A stretch of DNA of 64,000 nt from NCBI GenBank assembly GCA_018287875.1, contig JAGVVL010000002.1, positions 7,874,001 through 7,938,000 of the forward strand, given 5' to 3'. A program made the translations under genes and the position numbers. Shown here one piece after another: positions 50,802-62,888 of the stretch. This stretch comes from Nigrospora sphaerica. Taxonomy: Eukaryota > Ascomycota > Sordariomycetes > Amphisphaeriales > Apiosporaceae. Position 1 is the stretch's first letter. The number at the start of each line of letters is the position of its first letter. The notes beneath the pieces are model-generated. The model worked only from the letters and a program-made list of their open reading frames with translations. It did no database searches and was not told where the DNA came from.

Positions 50802-53800
50802 GACGACGCTTAGTGCCCTGCACTTGGAGGTCAACTCTCAACTTGGACACAAGCAAGGCACGCCTCTTAACCGGCAATGTTCTCTGGCAAGACCCGATGT
50901 GGAGAGAAGAAGAGGCTTTACATCCCGGAACGCTCGAGCGGCGGGCCGTTTACTCAGGCGCGGATGTGACCTTTTCTTAAACAGCTGTTTCCTGGGTTGA
51001 CAGGGCTCGTTGGCTTTGGTGTCTGGGAGGACGGACTCCAGGTTGTTTAATTACATTTTGGGTCATGATGGATGGGGGGGGGACCAGGCCCTCCATGCAG
51101 CTACCCATGCACATCATCCCTGGTCTAGTTTCCTGTAAGTAGCAAGGATTCATACACCCCACGCCCCGGTATCAGTGTACAGGAGGGCGAGCGAGGATAC
51201 ACCCTGCTTGTGCCGAGGTGAGCACGTTATTTTTTTCTCGGAACGGAGAGGGGCGCCAGGGGGGGTGGGATGACCAAAGGCCCCTTCCTTCGCCGACGTT
51301 TTGTTCGCCACACCACCACGCCACACGCCCCCCCCCCGATCAGCACTGGAAGGGATGGCAAACCGGCATAGGCAAGTTGGCCCCGTTGGATGCACAAACA
51401 GGGCACCGGACGGTCGGTCAGACGGTGCAGTGCGCAAGCGCCCGTACGTACTCCGGTCCTCCGGGCACACAGGGGTGACATGACACGCACATCTAGTAAG
51501 GATACACACCACCACGCGCACCGGCAGGTAGGCTTCAGCGGGCTGTCTACCCATGAGGTGAGAGCTGACCTCGTTCGTGCGTTTTGTGCGAGGGCCGGAG
51601 AGCCTGGCTGGAGGTCCGCGCGACGACCGCTGGCCGTACAACCGGTCCTTTTGTCTCTGCCAGCTCTATTCCCCCGGAAGGCCGTGGGACCTTTCCGTCC
51701 CGTCATTGCTGCCAATCTAGAGAACTGACTCGTCGGGCTCCATCCACACTTGGCTACCACACCGTCGCCGCTAGGGCATCCCTTAGCTGACCACCGGCCT
51801 GCAGTAACGAATTGCTGCTGACGCAGCACAGCAACCATCCGCAGTGGCCCGGCTGCCGGGATCCAGCCGAAGAAGGCCATAACGGGAAGGCGTCCTGGCT
51901 GAGTCGGAAGATTTTCTTCGCTTGACCACTCCGCTCCATCTAGGCAAAAACGCGTGGTGGCCCGCTGCCGCCGTCTGTATATCTCGCACCACGCCGTCGG
52001 AGCTACGTTTCGGAGACTGGGGGACCCTCGGTACAACCCGCGGGGCGAGATGTACATCTTGTCTCGCCTGCCTAGAAGCGAGCGGTACGCTCCCACATAC
52101 TCACTGGTCCGTCCGAGTCCGAGCCCATCGGCCCCCATCCACGGGAGGCCGCAAAAAACGTCACGGTCAGTTGCCCATGACGGGTTAAACGGCTGCTGGT
52201 CAGAGGGCCTCCCTGGCTTCTCCGCATCTGATACCACCCGCTGCCAATCCCGTGTCAACCCAGTCCTTCTGACAAGCACCCCAATCAGGCCATCGCGTGC
52301 CGTTTCGGACGTGAGGGGCCAGAGGGGCTCAACGGGCACAGCAGGGAAACTTGCGAGGGGGCGCGCGTTGGGGCCCCGTCCCCAGTACAGGAGACGGACA
52401 ATCTACAACATCAGCTCCGATGCAGTAGCTGTCGTTGTTTCGCACCGCCCGTCTGGCTCGTTGTCCGTCCCGTCACCACATATGGGAAAATGACATAGGC
52501 ACCAAAGCTGCCGGACGAGCGAGGCGTGAATCGCTTAGTACAGCCCCGATCGGGGCGCACTACGGCTAGCAACACTAGCCAGGGCCATTTCACCGCTGTC
52601 AACCCGCAACTACGGGCTAGTCCTGGCCACTACTGACCGCGGTCGCCTTTGGTCAAATCTCGCGGCACAGGGCCGACTCTTGGGCGCGGACTGGCTATTT
52701 ACCTCTGCTGCGCTACTCAGCTTCCGCGCCCTGGCACCCTTTCAGGCCATGCGACCCTACCCAGCATGCTAGCTTGCCTGGCTTTTCCCACCACTACACA
52801 GTGTAGTGCCCTGAAGGATCCGGCTGGCGCAGGCTGGCCTGACCTTCAGGATACCGTGGGGACGGCGGGCAGGTAGTGTTCCGCTGTTAGTAGCAGATCA
52901 AGTGTGCCTGTGATCCATTCTGGGCCACCTAGGGGGTTTCTGCGGCTAAGCGTGGGTCAAAGGGGATGATTTGTCACTTTTCCTTTCCTTACTTCTCGCA
53001 CGATAACCCTTAGGTCAAACGCTCTACTGTGTTATGCCCGCGCGAGCCAAGCTGGCCTGGTATTGGGTTTGATGCAGCGCCCACGGCAGTGACGGCCTAA
53101 TCCAGCATCTGCCCCCCCCTGGGGGCTCAGCGATATCGAACGCAACGCTATCCCCTATAGGCGGTGGATTATTGAAAAACGTCACCCGCGGGTCACTGGG
53201 CGCCGGTCCGGACTTGGACCGGGGAAACGCACAGCACCAGCACATCACGCCAGGGCGGCGGCGGGCACCAGCAGCCTGCTGGACCAGGACAACTTTCTTC
53301 CAGTTTGGCGAGAGGGACAAGCAGGCCCCAGCGCCACCGCCTATTCGCACCCCCCCAGCCGTTGTCGTGGCACCCTCTGTTTCGACCAGCCGGTGGCAAG
53401 CCATCAAAACGCCTGCCATGCAGTTCTGTACGTATGATCGCTTATTCCCAAGTTGCTTGCTTCTTTGGCTTGAAGGGCCCTAGTGGTATGCTGCGAGATG
53501 CTGTCGTCAGCCGAGCGTTGCATGGATACGGCGTAGGGGGTATACCAGTAGTAAAGCCCGGTAGATAGCTGGCCCCGCCAGGGTTGCTACTCGTATCGTG
53601 GGCCGGGCCAAGTCGCTCCACGGCTGGGGATCCTCGTTGAATACAACTGCAACCCACGGGCCAGCGGCGCGGACCTCCCCCTTCACCCCATTCGAGAGCA
53701 CCCTGGCAACCAAAGTTGGGCACCCCGAAGCTGCTTGACTCGATACGCGGGTGGCCGGGAATGCGGGGAAGAAGACTCGGAGGATGCCATTACTTTTGCT

Positions 53801-56800
53801 ACCCGGCTGTTGGTCATCCCCTCCCTCCCTCGCCTCCCGTTCGCTGCCCGCGCCTTTTGGGCAGTGTGATCCGCCTCCAGAGGCTCACCGTCGTCCGCGA
53901 GCTGCCTCTTTCAGAGCACCGGCGGCGCACTATTTCAGGTGGGGAGCCGCGGCCGCCCCCCCTAGGGCGGAGGGGGGTGTGCAAGCTGCAGCCACCACTG
54001 ATATTTTGGCCGCCTAACACACACACTCTGTACAGCGAGAGTGGCCTTCCAACGCATCGGGGTATGGGGCAATAGACGCCCATGCCGACGGCGGACATTT
54101 GGCTAGCGTATCGCGTAAGCACATGGATGCCGCATATCAGTACCTGGCTACGTTAGGTGGTACTTACCTATCGCTTTGGTTTCCCCGACAGCGCAGCAGA
54201 GGTACAGCTGTCAATCGGGCACGCGTTTCAGCCACGACTTGGTCGGCTAACCCTTTGTTGGCTGCCGCATTTGAGCTTGACAGCGCCCACTTTCAGAGAC
54301 TGCCTAGACCGGTCGTTTTTTTGCTCGCTGGGGAAACCAAACCACACCCCCAAAAATAACACCACCCCAATGCATTCCAATTCAAACCTCGCTACCAGCC
54401 GCTCCGCCGCGTTGGCCGCCCGTCATTGCCCGTGAGAGCGCAGGGGAAAATAGTCGATCCCGCGTTCCGTGTTTGGCACGCGATGGCAGGGTGCCAATAG
54501 TCGCCCCCAACGGGCAACAACGGGCCTCGTGCGGAATGGAGGCTGGGGTGGCGTTGCTTCTTGGGAGTTCTCGGACGTTTTTGATTGCCGCTCCACGATC
54601 GGTCGGGCCGGCCGCTGTGACGTACGGTGGTATGGAGGTGGGCATTCCTTTTTCCCTTCTATCCCTTTCTTTTTCCTATTACCCTGCGCTTTGACAGCAC
54701 ACGATGTTGTTTTGGCGGCCTTAAAACCCCCCTAACCCACGTGAGTATTTGGTCTGTTTCGAGGCCGGTTCGTCGTCGGTGGAAGCTGGCCACCTACAAC
54801 TCCACAAGACACAGCGGCACGTTTACACGCCCGTCTAGCCGCATTCGTCCCATAGCTCTCAGATTGCGTTTCGAACGTGCCGCAACGCAGATTGGGGCAA
54901 GAAACAACCTCCCGCCGGGGTTCTACCTTTTTCTCTTGCCACTACCCCAGGCTAGAACGCTGGTCAGATGCAGCAGCCTGCGAAGCTGACCCGATGTTGT
55001 CTCCCCGCGTGCGGCGGCCCACGATGTGCCGTCTCCCGCGAATCGTTGGCCGTGTAAGTCAAGCGGCTGAAGGGCCTGGGCCATCAACTGAGGTAGAGGT
55101 ACTGCGCCGGGAGCTTACGTCCACGTAGGCCCCATGGCCGCCTGTCTCGCCTGTGGACCACGTCAAGTCCTAACTGACGTGGACAGACAGCCTTTCGGTT
55201 TGAGGCGACAGGACAGGACTTGGGATAGCTCTACGCCCCAAGTACCCGCTCCGTCTTATCTTCCCACTTGGCGGACGGGCCCGGGGCGTGAAACAGACTA
55301 TCATCGTCGTCGTCCCGGCGCACGCAGCTAATTCCGGTCCGGATATGGACCGTAGGGTGGTTCTAGTAATCCCCATCCCTTCGAACTGCTCGAGGACATA
55401 AGCGGAGGCCCAGAGGCTGATGGAACGATCTGCTCAGAGGAGAATGAGCCCCAACGGCTCCGCGAACCAGATCAGGGTTCTTTGGCGAGCGCACGGGCGA
55501 CTATAGACGTCGTGATAGGCAGAACCGTAGGGGGGCCTTGTTGTCGTGGTGGGTGCGAGGGGCTCATTGTGGGGGCGGTTATTCTTCAACCATCCATCTT
55601 TGTCCGCACGCCAGTCAGCCAGTCTCCCTCTTCCGGCCTTCGCTCTACCACAACCCAGGACACGCCAGGACTAGTCAGTTGTAGGGTACCGCCAGATTGG
55701 GACTCGGGGCAGTCAGCCGGCGGCTTATGGACGAGTGGTCTGTGTCCTTTAGCCTCGCGCTTGGTGGTGAGCACCGAAGCCCGGGTTTTCGGTCCAGTTC
55801 GTCTGATCTTTGTCACGAAAGAGAGGGAGAACAAAGCGGATACGGCAACTAGGCGGCTCGGCCCAAGTGGGGATGCCACTTTCTGGCTCCGACTTTCGTC
55901 CGCACCCCCAACGCAGGATCGAGTCTGGGACGATGCGAGCTTGTTTGCTCCTCGACGATTACGCATCCAGCAGTCATTCCCGGCACCAGCTGGGATGAGG
56001 GAGGGGGCCCCCCAAAGGGCTGCAGAGCGGAAGCTGATGGCGCTCGGGGCGCGTTAGACGGAGCGAGACGGGGAGGGCTGAAAGGGCTGATGTGTCGCAA
56101 TCCGCGTGAATTCCCACGAGGCCCACCGGTTTGACTCGAGTCCCGCCTCCCGCCTGCCTTTACCTACGAATATCCATCGACCACTGGCAGATACGGCAAT
56201 CGGTAGTCGGCCGATAGCAGGGGCCCCCGGTCAGGGCACAGAGAGGCACGAGCACCCACAGGTTACAGGTTTTGTGGTGCTTCTCTGATCCCAGCCGTTG
56301 AGGGCGGGGGGGAAGACGGATGAAGATAGGAAATCTGAGCAAGCTTGCCGTGATTTCGCACCTCCCCACTTGCCCGGGGCGTGGGTAAATCGACCAATAA
56401 CCCACAGCTGGACGGAGGCTTTTCCCACAATCGCGCAATGGAGCGGGTGCTGCCCCTTCTCTCTTCAGATTGGAGGATTTTGTCGGACCGTACGTGCGCG
56501 CCCTCGCTATGACCTCCTGGCCCTTGATCGACTGGGAAGAAACCCCTCTCGGGGTTCTCTAACGGACCTCACAGGTTGCGGCGCAAAGTCATGTGGCCGA
56601 TGAGAACGGTGGCGACGATGATAGGCAGAGCAAGCAATCAGCTGGGAACCACCTTCCTCCTCCTCCACTCGCTCCCACGCGAAGTCCTAAGTCGTGCTTG
56701 CCGGCCGGCGGCGGGGGGGATCGCCATATCGCAAGTAACGGCACGGCATATTGCGAAGGCCACTGGGTGGAAGCGCCGCCAGGGTTCCTGCATGGCCAGC

Positions 56801-57745
56801 CGTATTTTGATGCTTCCCTTTCTGCTGTCGATGACAGGTTACATACAACTCGAAGTGGCAGGTGGGCGTTATTCCGTCCCGTCTGCCATGGGTAGCAGCC
56901 CATGCATGTCAGTGTCAGGGGTCTGTTCACGTGGCTTCTCCTTCGTATTCTCCGGACATGAGGCATGGAAGAGAAGTCCCCCCCCCTCCCCCCCCGGCTC
57001 GGGCCTTGCCTGTTCGGCACGAGGCAGCTTCGACAGACACGCAGATACGGCGTAGGGGTCTGCCCAACCACCCGGCCTGAAACCAGGTGGCTCTGATGTG
57101 TGCTATCCGTCCTCGTTGCCAATACGTTGAAGTCCATGACCCCTTGCAACCACGATCCTGTAAGACCTTGGTGTTCGCGCAGCTGGGCTTCATTGCTTAC
57201 GCAAGGGGTATTCCGATAGGGGATAGTGGGCAGGGCAATGTCCCAGCCGGACGGGTTTGGTCGTTCAAGCCGTTATTCCCTCGGAGACGGACAGAGCTCT
57301 CTCCGTAGCCCGGCTCACCTACCCAGACATCCACGACGTTCTAGGCACTTGATTAGCAGGTGCGAACGGACAATTCGGATACGAGAGAAGAACCCATGGG
57401 TTCTGTAAAGAGGTCGTAAGCATCTATTTGAAGCGGAATGCTCATTACCGGAGGGTTTGGGCGGGTACGGATGGTTAACCCCCGCCCGAAGTTCCTGGGG
57501 GGTCCGCTAGATCTATTCTGTACACTGGATACCACAATGTACTTTCGGGACGGGAGAACCAAGCGCCCGGATAAGATAACAGATTTGGAAATTTTGTAGT
57601 GGGGCCGGCCCATTGGAATTTGGATGGGCGGTAGGACTCCCATTGATGTTGTCTCGCGGGAACTTCAGTCGTTATTGTCGTCCCTGTCCAAAAGCCAGCA
57701 CGACACCCCGATAGTGCCGTCCGTCGACTACCAGACACGGAAAAA
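50802..57745. other. Gene desert of about 6.9 kb
   Basis: No reading frame here has a recognisable domain, a good start and coding-type composition together. Frames of 150-370 codons exist on both strands, but most begin with non-ATG codons, are rich in Trp, Cys and Arg, and overlap each other, as expected of GC-rich non-coding DNA. The sequence is not AT-rich, so it is not a typical RIP-mutated repeat block. Tracts of G or C occur near 51070, 51330 and 56975. The last 200 bp should be the promoter of the L1-domain gene. Confidence 0.55.
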
Positions 57746-59031
57746 ATGGGCGCTTCCAGCGAGATGACCCTACGGTCGCAGGACACGGCTCTGACCACCG
57801 TGGACCCGGACCAGACCCTCAAGGCCTCCAAGGCGCTTCTGGCCTTCATCAAGAAGCAGAAGGAGACGTCGGACAAGAAGGACCTACTCGAGGACGAGTC
57901 GGGCAGCGAGACTCCCATCTGGCTGACCCTGACCACCAAGCGCTTCATTAGCGATACCCAGCGTCTCAAGCCGCACAAGATCGCCGTGCCCCATAAACTG
58001 GCCACCGACCCTGACATGACCATATGTCTAATCAGGTGCGCTTCGCTCCCGTCCCGGCCCCCTTTCGCGCGCGGTTCATGCTAACAAAGCCGACAGTGCA
58101 TCGCCCCAACGCCACTACAAGAATTTGGTTGCGTCGAGCGAGTTCCCCGAGGAGTGGCGCAAGCGCATCACCCGCGTCATCGACCTCACCAAGCTGAGCG
58201 CCAAGTACAAGCAGTTCGAGAACCAGCGGAAGCTCTTCTCGGAGCACGACGTCTTTCTGGGCGACGCGCGCATCATCAGCCGCCTGCCCAAGGTGCTGGG
58301 CAAGACCTTCTACAAGAACACGGCCAAGAGGCCCATACCCGTCGACATCGAGAGCAAGACCAAGGTGGACGGCAAGCGCGTCAAGCCGGCCAAGGGCGGC
58401 GAGACGATCAACTCGTGCACGCCCGCCGAGCTGGCCGCTGAGGTGGAGAAGGCCGTCGGCGCTGCGCTCGTGAACCTCTCGCCGTCGACCAACACGGCCG
58501 TGCGCATCGCCAACGCCTCCTTCACCGCCGAGCAAGTGGCCGAGAACGCCGCCGCCGTTGCCAACGCCCTGGTGGCCAAGCTGGTGCCGCAGTCCTGGAA
58601 GAACGTCCGGAGCATCTACCTCAAGGGCCCCAACACGGCTGTAAGTTTTTGTGGTTGCCCCTGCCCGTGCCGTGCCTTTCGCGCCCCGGAAACTGACCCC
58701 GTCAACCCACCAGGCCCTGCCCGTCTGGCTCACCGACGAGCTCTGGCTCGAGGAGAAAGACATCGTAGCGGACGACTCGGAAGAGGCTAAGCGCCTGCTG
58801 CCTGCGCAGAAGGCCAACGTCGGCAAGAAGCGGAAGTCGCTCGACGGTGCCACCGAGGAGGAGGAGGAAGAGGTAGCGGAACCCGTGGCAAAGAAAGCAA
58901 AGAAGGGCAAGAAGGCGGCGGCGGCGGCTAAGGCCGAGGCGGGCGAGGACAAGCTCGAGAAGGAGATCTCGGAGCGCAAGGCCAAGCTCAAGAAGCAGAA
59001 GGCGGCAGCCAAGAAGGCCGTGGATGTCTAA
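57746..59031 (+). CDS. Ribosomal-L1-domain ribosome biogenesis protein (Cic1/Nsa3 or Utp30 type)
   Basis: Three exons: 57746-58035, 58097-58640, 58714-59031, 383 aa. Intron 1 has a GCTAAC branch site; donors are GTGCGC and GTAAGT. The protein starts with a helix (TLKASKALLAFIKKQKE), then an L1-like fold: ETPIWLTLTTKRFISDTQRL, ASSEFPEEWRKRITRVIDL, FLGDARIISRLPKVLGKTFY and the C-terminal part NVRSIYLKGPNTAALPVWLT. The tail is Lys/Glu-rich (KKAKKGKKAAAAAKAEAGED), typical of nucleolar assembly factors. Yeast Cic1/Nsa3 works on pre-60S and Utp30 on pre-90S particles. The length is nearer Cic1, but the split between the two cannot be decided by eye. Confidence 0.88.
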
Positions 59032-59348
59032 GCGGGGATGGCCTGTGTCGGGGTGTCACATGTGAAGATATACCACGGTATGAACGGCGTTTGGGGGCAA
59101 CATTTGCTAGAGTCCGTTATCGGCATTGCACGGCGTTTCAGAGGAAAAGTCTAATCAGCCAGGGCATAGCCCATGGCATGGAATACCAACAGCTTGCTTG
59201 CGTTGTCATTCCATTGCTATTGTTCCCTGGCGTATCCGGTGCGCGCCGTTACCAATTGTCTCCGTGCCTGTATGTAACCTGGCACTTGCGCGCGTTCTCT
59301 CTCGCTCGCTCGCTCGCTCTCTCCCTCTGCCTCGCTCCCCCTCCTGCC
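59032..59348. other. Short convergent intergenic region
   Basis: About 0.3 kb between the L1-domain gene and PPT1. It contains a CTCG microsatellite (59301-59318). Nothing else is recognised. Confidence 0.6.
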
Positions 59349-60341
59349 TTACAGCTCGCCCATGGGCGCGGCCTCGGTCTTCCTCGCAAAGGTCCTGTTG
59401 TAGGGGCCAAAATACTGCTCGAAAGCCTCGGTCAGGACCTCGTCGGACAGCTGCATGTGGTCGCCCGGGGTGGTCCTAAAGTGCAGGCCGCCCTTGCGGT
59501 CGAGGCGCTGGAGGCCGAGCCAGTCCTCCTTGTAGAGGGCGCGGGCGCGCAGGGGGGTGACGACGTCGCCGTCGACATCGTCGAACCAGGCCGTCTGCTT
59601 GGGGATGACAGTGGTGTCGTCCTCGAACATGTAGAGGGCGAGGTTCGCGAGGGCGGCGACGTTGTCGGCGTAGCGGGGGTTCTTGCGGTCGCGCTCGTTG
59701 TTGACGTCGGCGAGGAAGTTGGAGGCGGCGCGGTAGGGATCCAGGTCGGCGGGGTCGCGGAAGTACTGGGCGGGCACGAGGTGGCCCTGCAGGTAGGCGC
59801 CGAAGGTGTTGCCGTGCAGCAGGGCCATGGCGCCGCGGCAGAGCAGGTCGGCGGCGCCGCAGGTGCGGTAGTCGACGATGCCGTTGTGCTGGCTGCCAAA
59901 GGTGACGAGGCTGCGTACGGGCGGCGCGTTGCAGCGCTCGACGTAGCCGCGCAGGAACTGGCCGCCCTGGCTGAAGCCGAGGGCGTCGACGGCCGGCGCC
60001 GTCGCCAGGATCGGGTGCGCCGCCAGCGCCGCGCACACGACCTCCAGCTGCTCCGTCAGGTTGCCGAAGAAGGTCGCCGTCCGGTCCGCCGACGCCGACT
60101 CGCCCAGCTGCACGTAGTAGACAAAGGTGCCGGGGTGCACCGCCTCGGCCAGCGCCCCCACCGCCCGCAGGCCCTCGTTGGCGTAGTTGTCCCCCAGCCC
60201 GTGCCAGATGACGAGCGGCAGCGGCGTGTCGTCGTCGTCATTGTTGTTGTTGTCGCCGACGCGGCGCGCGTGCGGCCCGCCGAGAACGCCGCCGGCCAGG
60301 CTGCTCGCGAGCAGCCCCAGAGAGGCGAGATGGTACCGCAT
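59349..60341 (-). CDS. PPT1: Palmitoyl-protein thioesterase 1 (PPT1 family)
   Basis: Single exon, 330 aa from ATG 60341. A signal peptide is visible (MRYHLASLGLLASSLAGGVL). After an acidic Asn/Asp stretch the fold begins with LPLVIWHGLGDNY. Catalytic residues of the family can be placed: nucleophile Ser124 in GFSQGGQ, Asp near 241-242 (MFEDDTTVIPKQTAWF) and His295 in PGDHMQLSD. Further conserved pieces are FGSQHNGI and YRAASNFLADVNNER. Two N-glycosylation sequons (NLT about 94, NRT about 315) fit a lumenal enzyme. It removes fatty acyl groups from cysteines of proteins in the vacuole/lysosome. It diverges from the CTDK-I cyclin gene with a 1.1-kb gap. Confidence 0.95.
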   Translation of the reverse strand: MRYHLASLGLLASSLAGGVLGGPHARRVGDNNNNDDDDTPLPLVIWHGLGDNYANEGLRAVGALAEAVHPGTFVYYVQLGESASADRTATFFGNLTEQLEVVCAALAAHPILATAPAVDALGFSQGGQFLRGYVERCNAPPVRSLVTFGSQHNGIVDYRTCGAADLLCRGAMALLHGNTFGAYLQGHLVPAQYFRDPADLDPYRAASNFLADVNNERDRKNPRYADNVAALANLALYMFEDDTTVIPKQTAWFDDVDGDVVTPLRARALYKEDWLGLQRLDRKGGLHFRTTPGDHMQLSDEVLTEAFEQYFGPYNRTFARKTEAAPMGEL

Positions 60342-61481
60342 GATGACGGTGGTCGCAGGCGTGGCGTGGATATGGGGCGTGTGTTCTGTTCACGGCAGGC
60401 AGAACGGGGCGATGAACTTGGAGATGGAAACAGGCGTGCGTTTCCCGATGGAGAGAGGGAAAGGGCGGTAGGGTGGTGATGGAGAGGAAAAGGTGAATGG
60501 GTCATCCCCCGTACTGGCCGGGGCGATGTAAAGGCAACCCCGGGTCCGTCAGGGCCCATTGGTCTAAGCTTCAGTGCCTGGCGGCCGGCACTCGGATCTC
60601 CCCCACGCCCCCCAACGGTCCCACCCCCGGATATAGACATGGGATCCCGTGTACTTCATGATGGGAAGCCGTGAAAGCCTCCTGGCCCGTGTCAGGCAAC
60701 TCACGTGTCGCTTGGGAGCAAGTCTGGTCTACCAAGGGTTAGGAGCGGCAAAGATGAAAACGAGGTAGAGGAATCATCTTTCCCGGGGGGCAGGGTGTAT
60801 ACGACCTTGCTTGTAGGAGCAAGCCTCTTTCGAAACGAAATGCCGGGTCAATGAACCAACTAAGCATAGCATTCAATGTAACCACTTGCAGTTGGCAAAT
60901 ATGCGTGCCTACATCCCATTAGAACCTTGTACTGTTCTTACCAATCTTCTTTAACTACTACCCATGGCCACTGCCGAATGCCTTCCATGGGAACGCCGTA
61001 TCTGAGGCTCATCAACCAAACACCGTCGAGCCTTCGCTGAGCCCTCACTCATATCCCCGTTCCATCAACTCGCCAACATTGGACAGATACAACGGGCTAT
61101 ATCTTTACCACCCTTTTTATCAGGCCGTCCAGGTATATGGAAATTGTCACTTTAGTCGCCAACGTATGAAGGCGGCCATTGTCTGCTGGCCCGTCCACCG
61201 CGACATGACCCTACCGCCACACTCGGGGCCGCCAGCCAATCCATGCACAGCCACAGCCTTGGAAACTGGAGCACTCGGGACCCAGCAACCTTACCATTGG
61301 ATTGACAGACCAAGCCATCCAAGTGACGCGCTTCGCTCCAGTCCATTCCCAGCTCCAGCTGCAGTTCCATAGTCAGTCTCCTCATCCAGTGCTGGGCATT
61401 TTGCCGATTACGAGGAGACCAAAGGCACGCACGCGTTTCTCCGGCGACCCATTGGGACCAACGTCCTGAGGCCTCGGTGTC
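60342..61481. promoter_or_regulatory. Divergent promoter region, PPT1 / CTK2-like cyclin
   Basis: About 1.1 kb between two divergent genes. Moderately AT-rich from about 60850 to 60960. No gene or repeat is recognised. Confidence 0.5.
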
Positions 61482-62888
61482 ATGGCTCCTGCACCGCAGA
61501 CCAGCAACGCCAACGGCCCCCAACCTGGTCGCATCATCACCAGCGAGGACTTCATTTGCGAGCAGCATATCCGGCAGGCCATCAACGGCGTCGCTAAAGA
61601 GGAGCAGCACCGCCTCGAGGGCATCGCCCTGATCGAAAGCGTGCGAGACTACCTCTGTCTGTGAGTTCAGTTCACGCCCTCGTCTCGTCATTGCGACTGG
61701 CCACTGACCTCGCATCCAGTCCCTCCCAGACTTTTGCCTGCGCCTGCGTCTTCTGGCATCGCTTCCGCATTCATTATGGCAAGCAGGACTATCCCTTCTC
61801 CGAGGCGGCTTTGACCTGTCTCTGGTTCGCCTGCAAAACCGAGGACACCCAAAAGAAGTCTCGGGACGTAGCCTGCGCCGCCTGGAACATTGCCAACCCC
61901 AAGGATCAGCGCACTCCTGATGACAAGGTAGGTTTGCCCCCGCCGTCCGGGTCCAAGGGGAGCCTCGGGCTGACCGACGTCGCAGTTCTTTGAGAAGCGT
62001 TCCCAGATCATGCATGGCATGGAGAGGATGCTTCTGGAAATCCTCTCCTTCGAGGTCAATTGCCCCTACCCCATCAGCGCCATGGTGACCCTCATGAAGC
62101 ACCACCTGAGCAAGGGAGAGCACGAGCCCACCTTCTACCCAGTCGCATGGGACATGGCTTTCGATATGTATAAGACCTTCGCCCCTGTCAAGAAGACGTC
62201 TTGGACTTTGGCCTTGTCGCTGCTCGAGCTTACCTCGCGACTTACCGGCCTGTTCACCGAGAAGTTCCTCGCTATCAAGCCCGAGGAGTGGCTGGTCCGT
62301 CGGCACGACATGCTGGAAACCATATCGGACCTTCTCGACCTTTATACTCAGAATCACCGCCACACCCGTCTCGGCGCTCTGTGGCCCGTGGACAAATTCA
62401 TCGACATCAAAATCGAGATCAACAAGGAGTGTGAGGAGCTTGGCATCGTATTCGGCTCCTGGTGCAAAAGGTGCGAGCACAAGGGCCCTCTGACGCCCTT
62501 CTCCCAAAACCTCAAGGAACGGGACACCAAACCCGAGAACGCCACGAAGCGCTTCGTCTTCGACCGCGACGCCGCACGCGAGGAACAGAACATGACGCGG
62601 CCCTACTTCGAGGAGGAGTTCGAGGAGTACGAGACGGAGATTGAGGAGGAGGTCACCCCGGAACCTGAGCGGGAGCGCGAACTTGAGAGACCGCGCGAAC
62701 GCCGAGCCCCCAGCGGCCCGAGCGGCCCCCGCCACGGCCACGGCGGGCGAGGCGGCTATGGACACGGCGGCCACGGATTTAATCACCCTCGTGGTGGCCG
62801 CCACGGCGGTGCTTGGGATGGACCGCGACGCCGTGACAACCGGCGTGGAGGTGGCGGTGGTGGCGGCGGCGGCGGCGGCTTCCGCTAG
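61482..62888 (+). CDS. CTDK-I cyclin subunit (Ctk2-like) with RGG tail
   Basis: Three exons: 61482-61660, 61720-61927, 61986-62888, 429 aa. Donors GTGAGT and GTAGGT, acceptors CAG, frame kept. The cyclin box starts near EQHIRQAINGVAKEEQHR and continues through FACACVFWHRFRIHYGKQDY, ALTCLWFACKTEDTQKKSRD and MLLEILSFEVNCPYPISAMV, then a second cyclin fold (WTLALSLLELTSRLTGLF). In yeast, Ctk1-Ctk2-Ctk3 phosphorylate Ser2 of the RNA polymerase II CTD during elongation. After an acidic segment (EEEFEEYETEIEEEV) comes a Gly/Arg/His-rich tail from about residue 385 (RGGYGHGGHGFNHPRGGRHG), ending in a polyglycine run and FR. Such RGG tails bind RNA or promote condensates. The tail is longer than in yeast Ctk2. 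The cyclin assignment is firm, the Ctk2 subtype likely. Confidence 0.88.

Noticed and set aside
51227..52339. 370-codon open frame on the minus strand in the gene desert
   Set aside because: It begins with GTG, is rich in Trp, Cys and Arg, overlaps other long frames on both strands and has no recognisable domain; typical of GC-rich non-coding DNA.
58032..59012. 326-codon minus-strand frame opposite the L1-domain gene
   Set aside because: Antisense shadow; it spans the introns of the real gene and shows no domain.
59091..60479. 462-codon plus-strand frame opposite PPT1
   Set aside because: It is antisense to a well-supported thioesterase gene and is built from the complement of its GC-rich codons.
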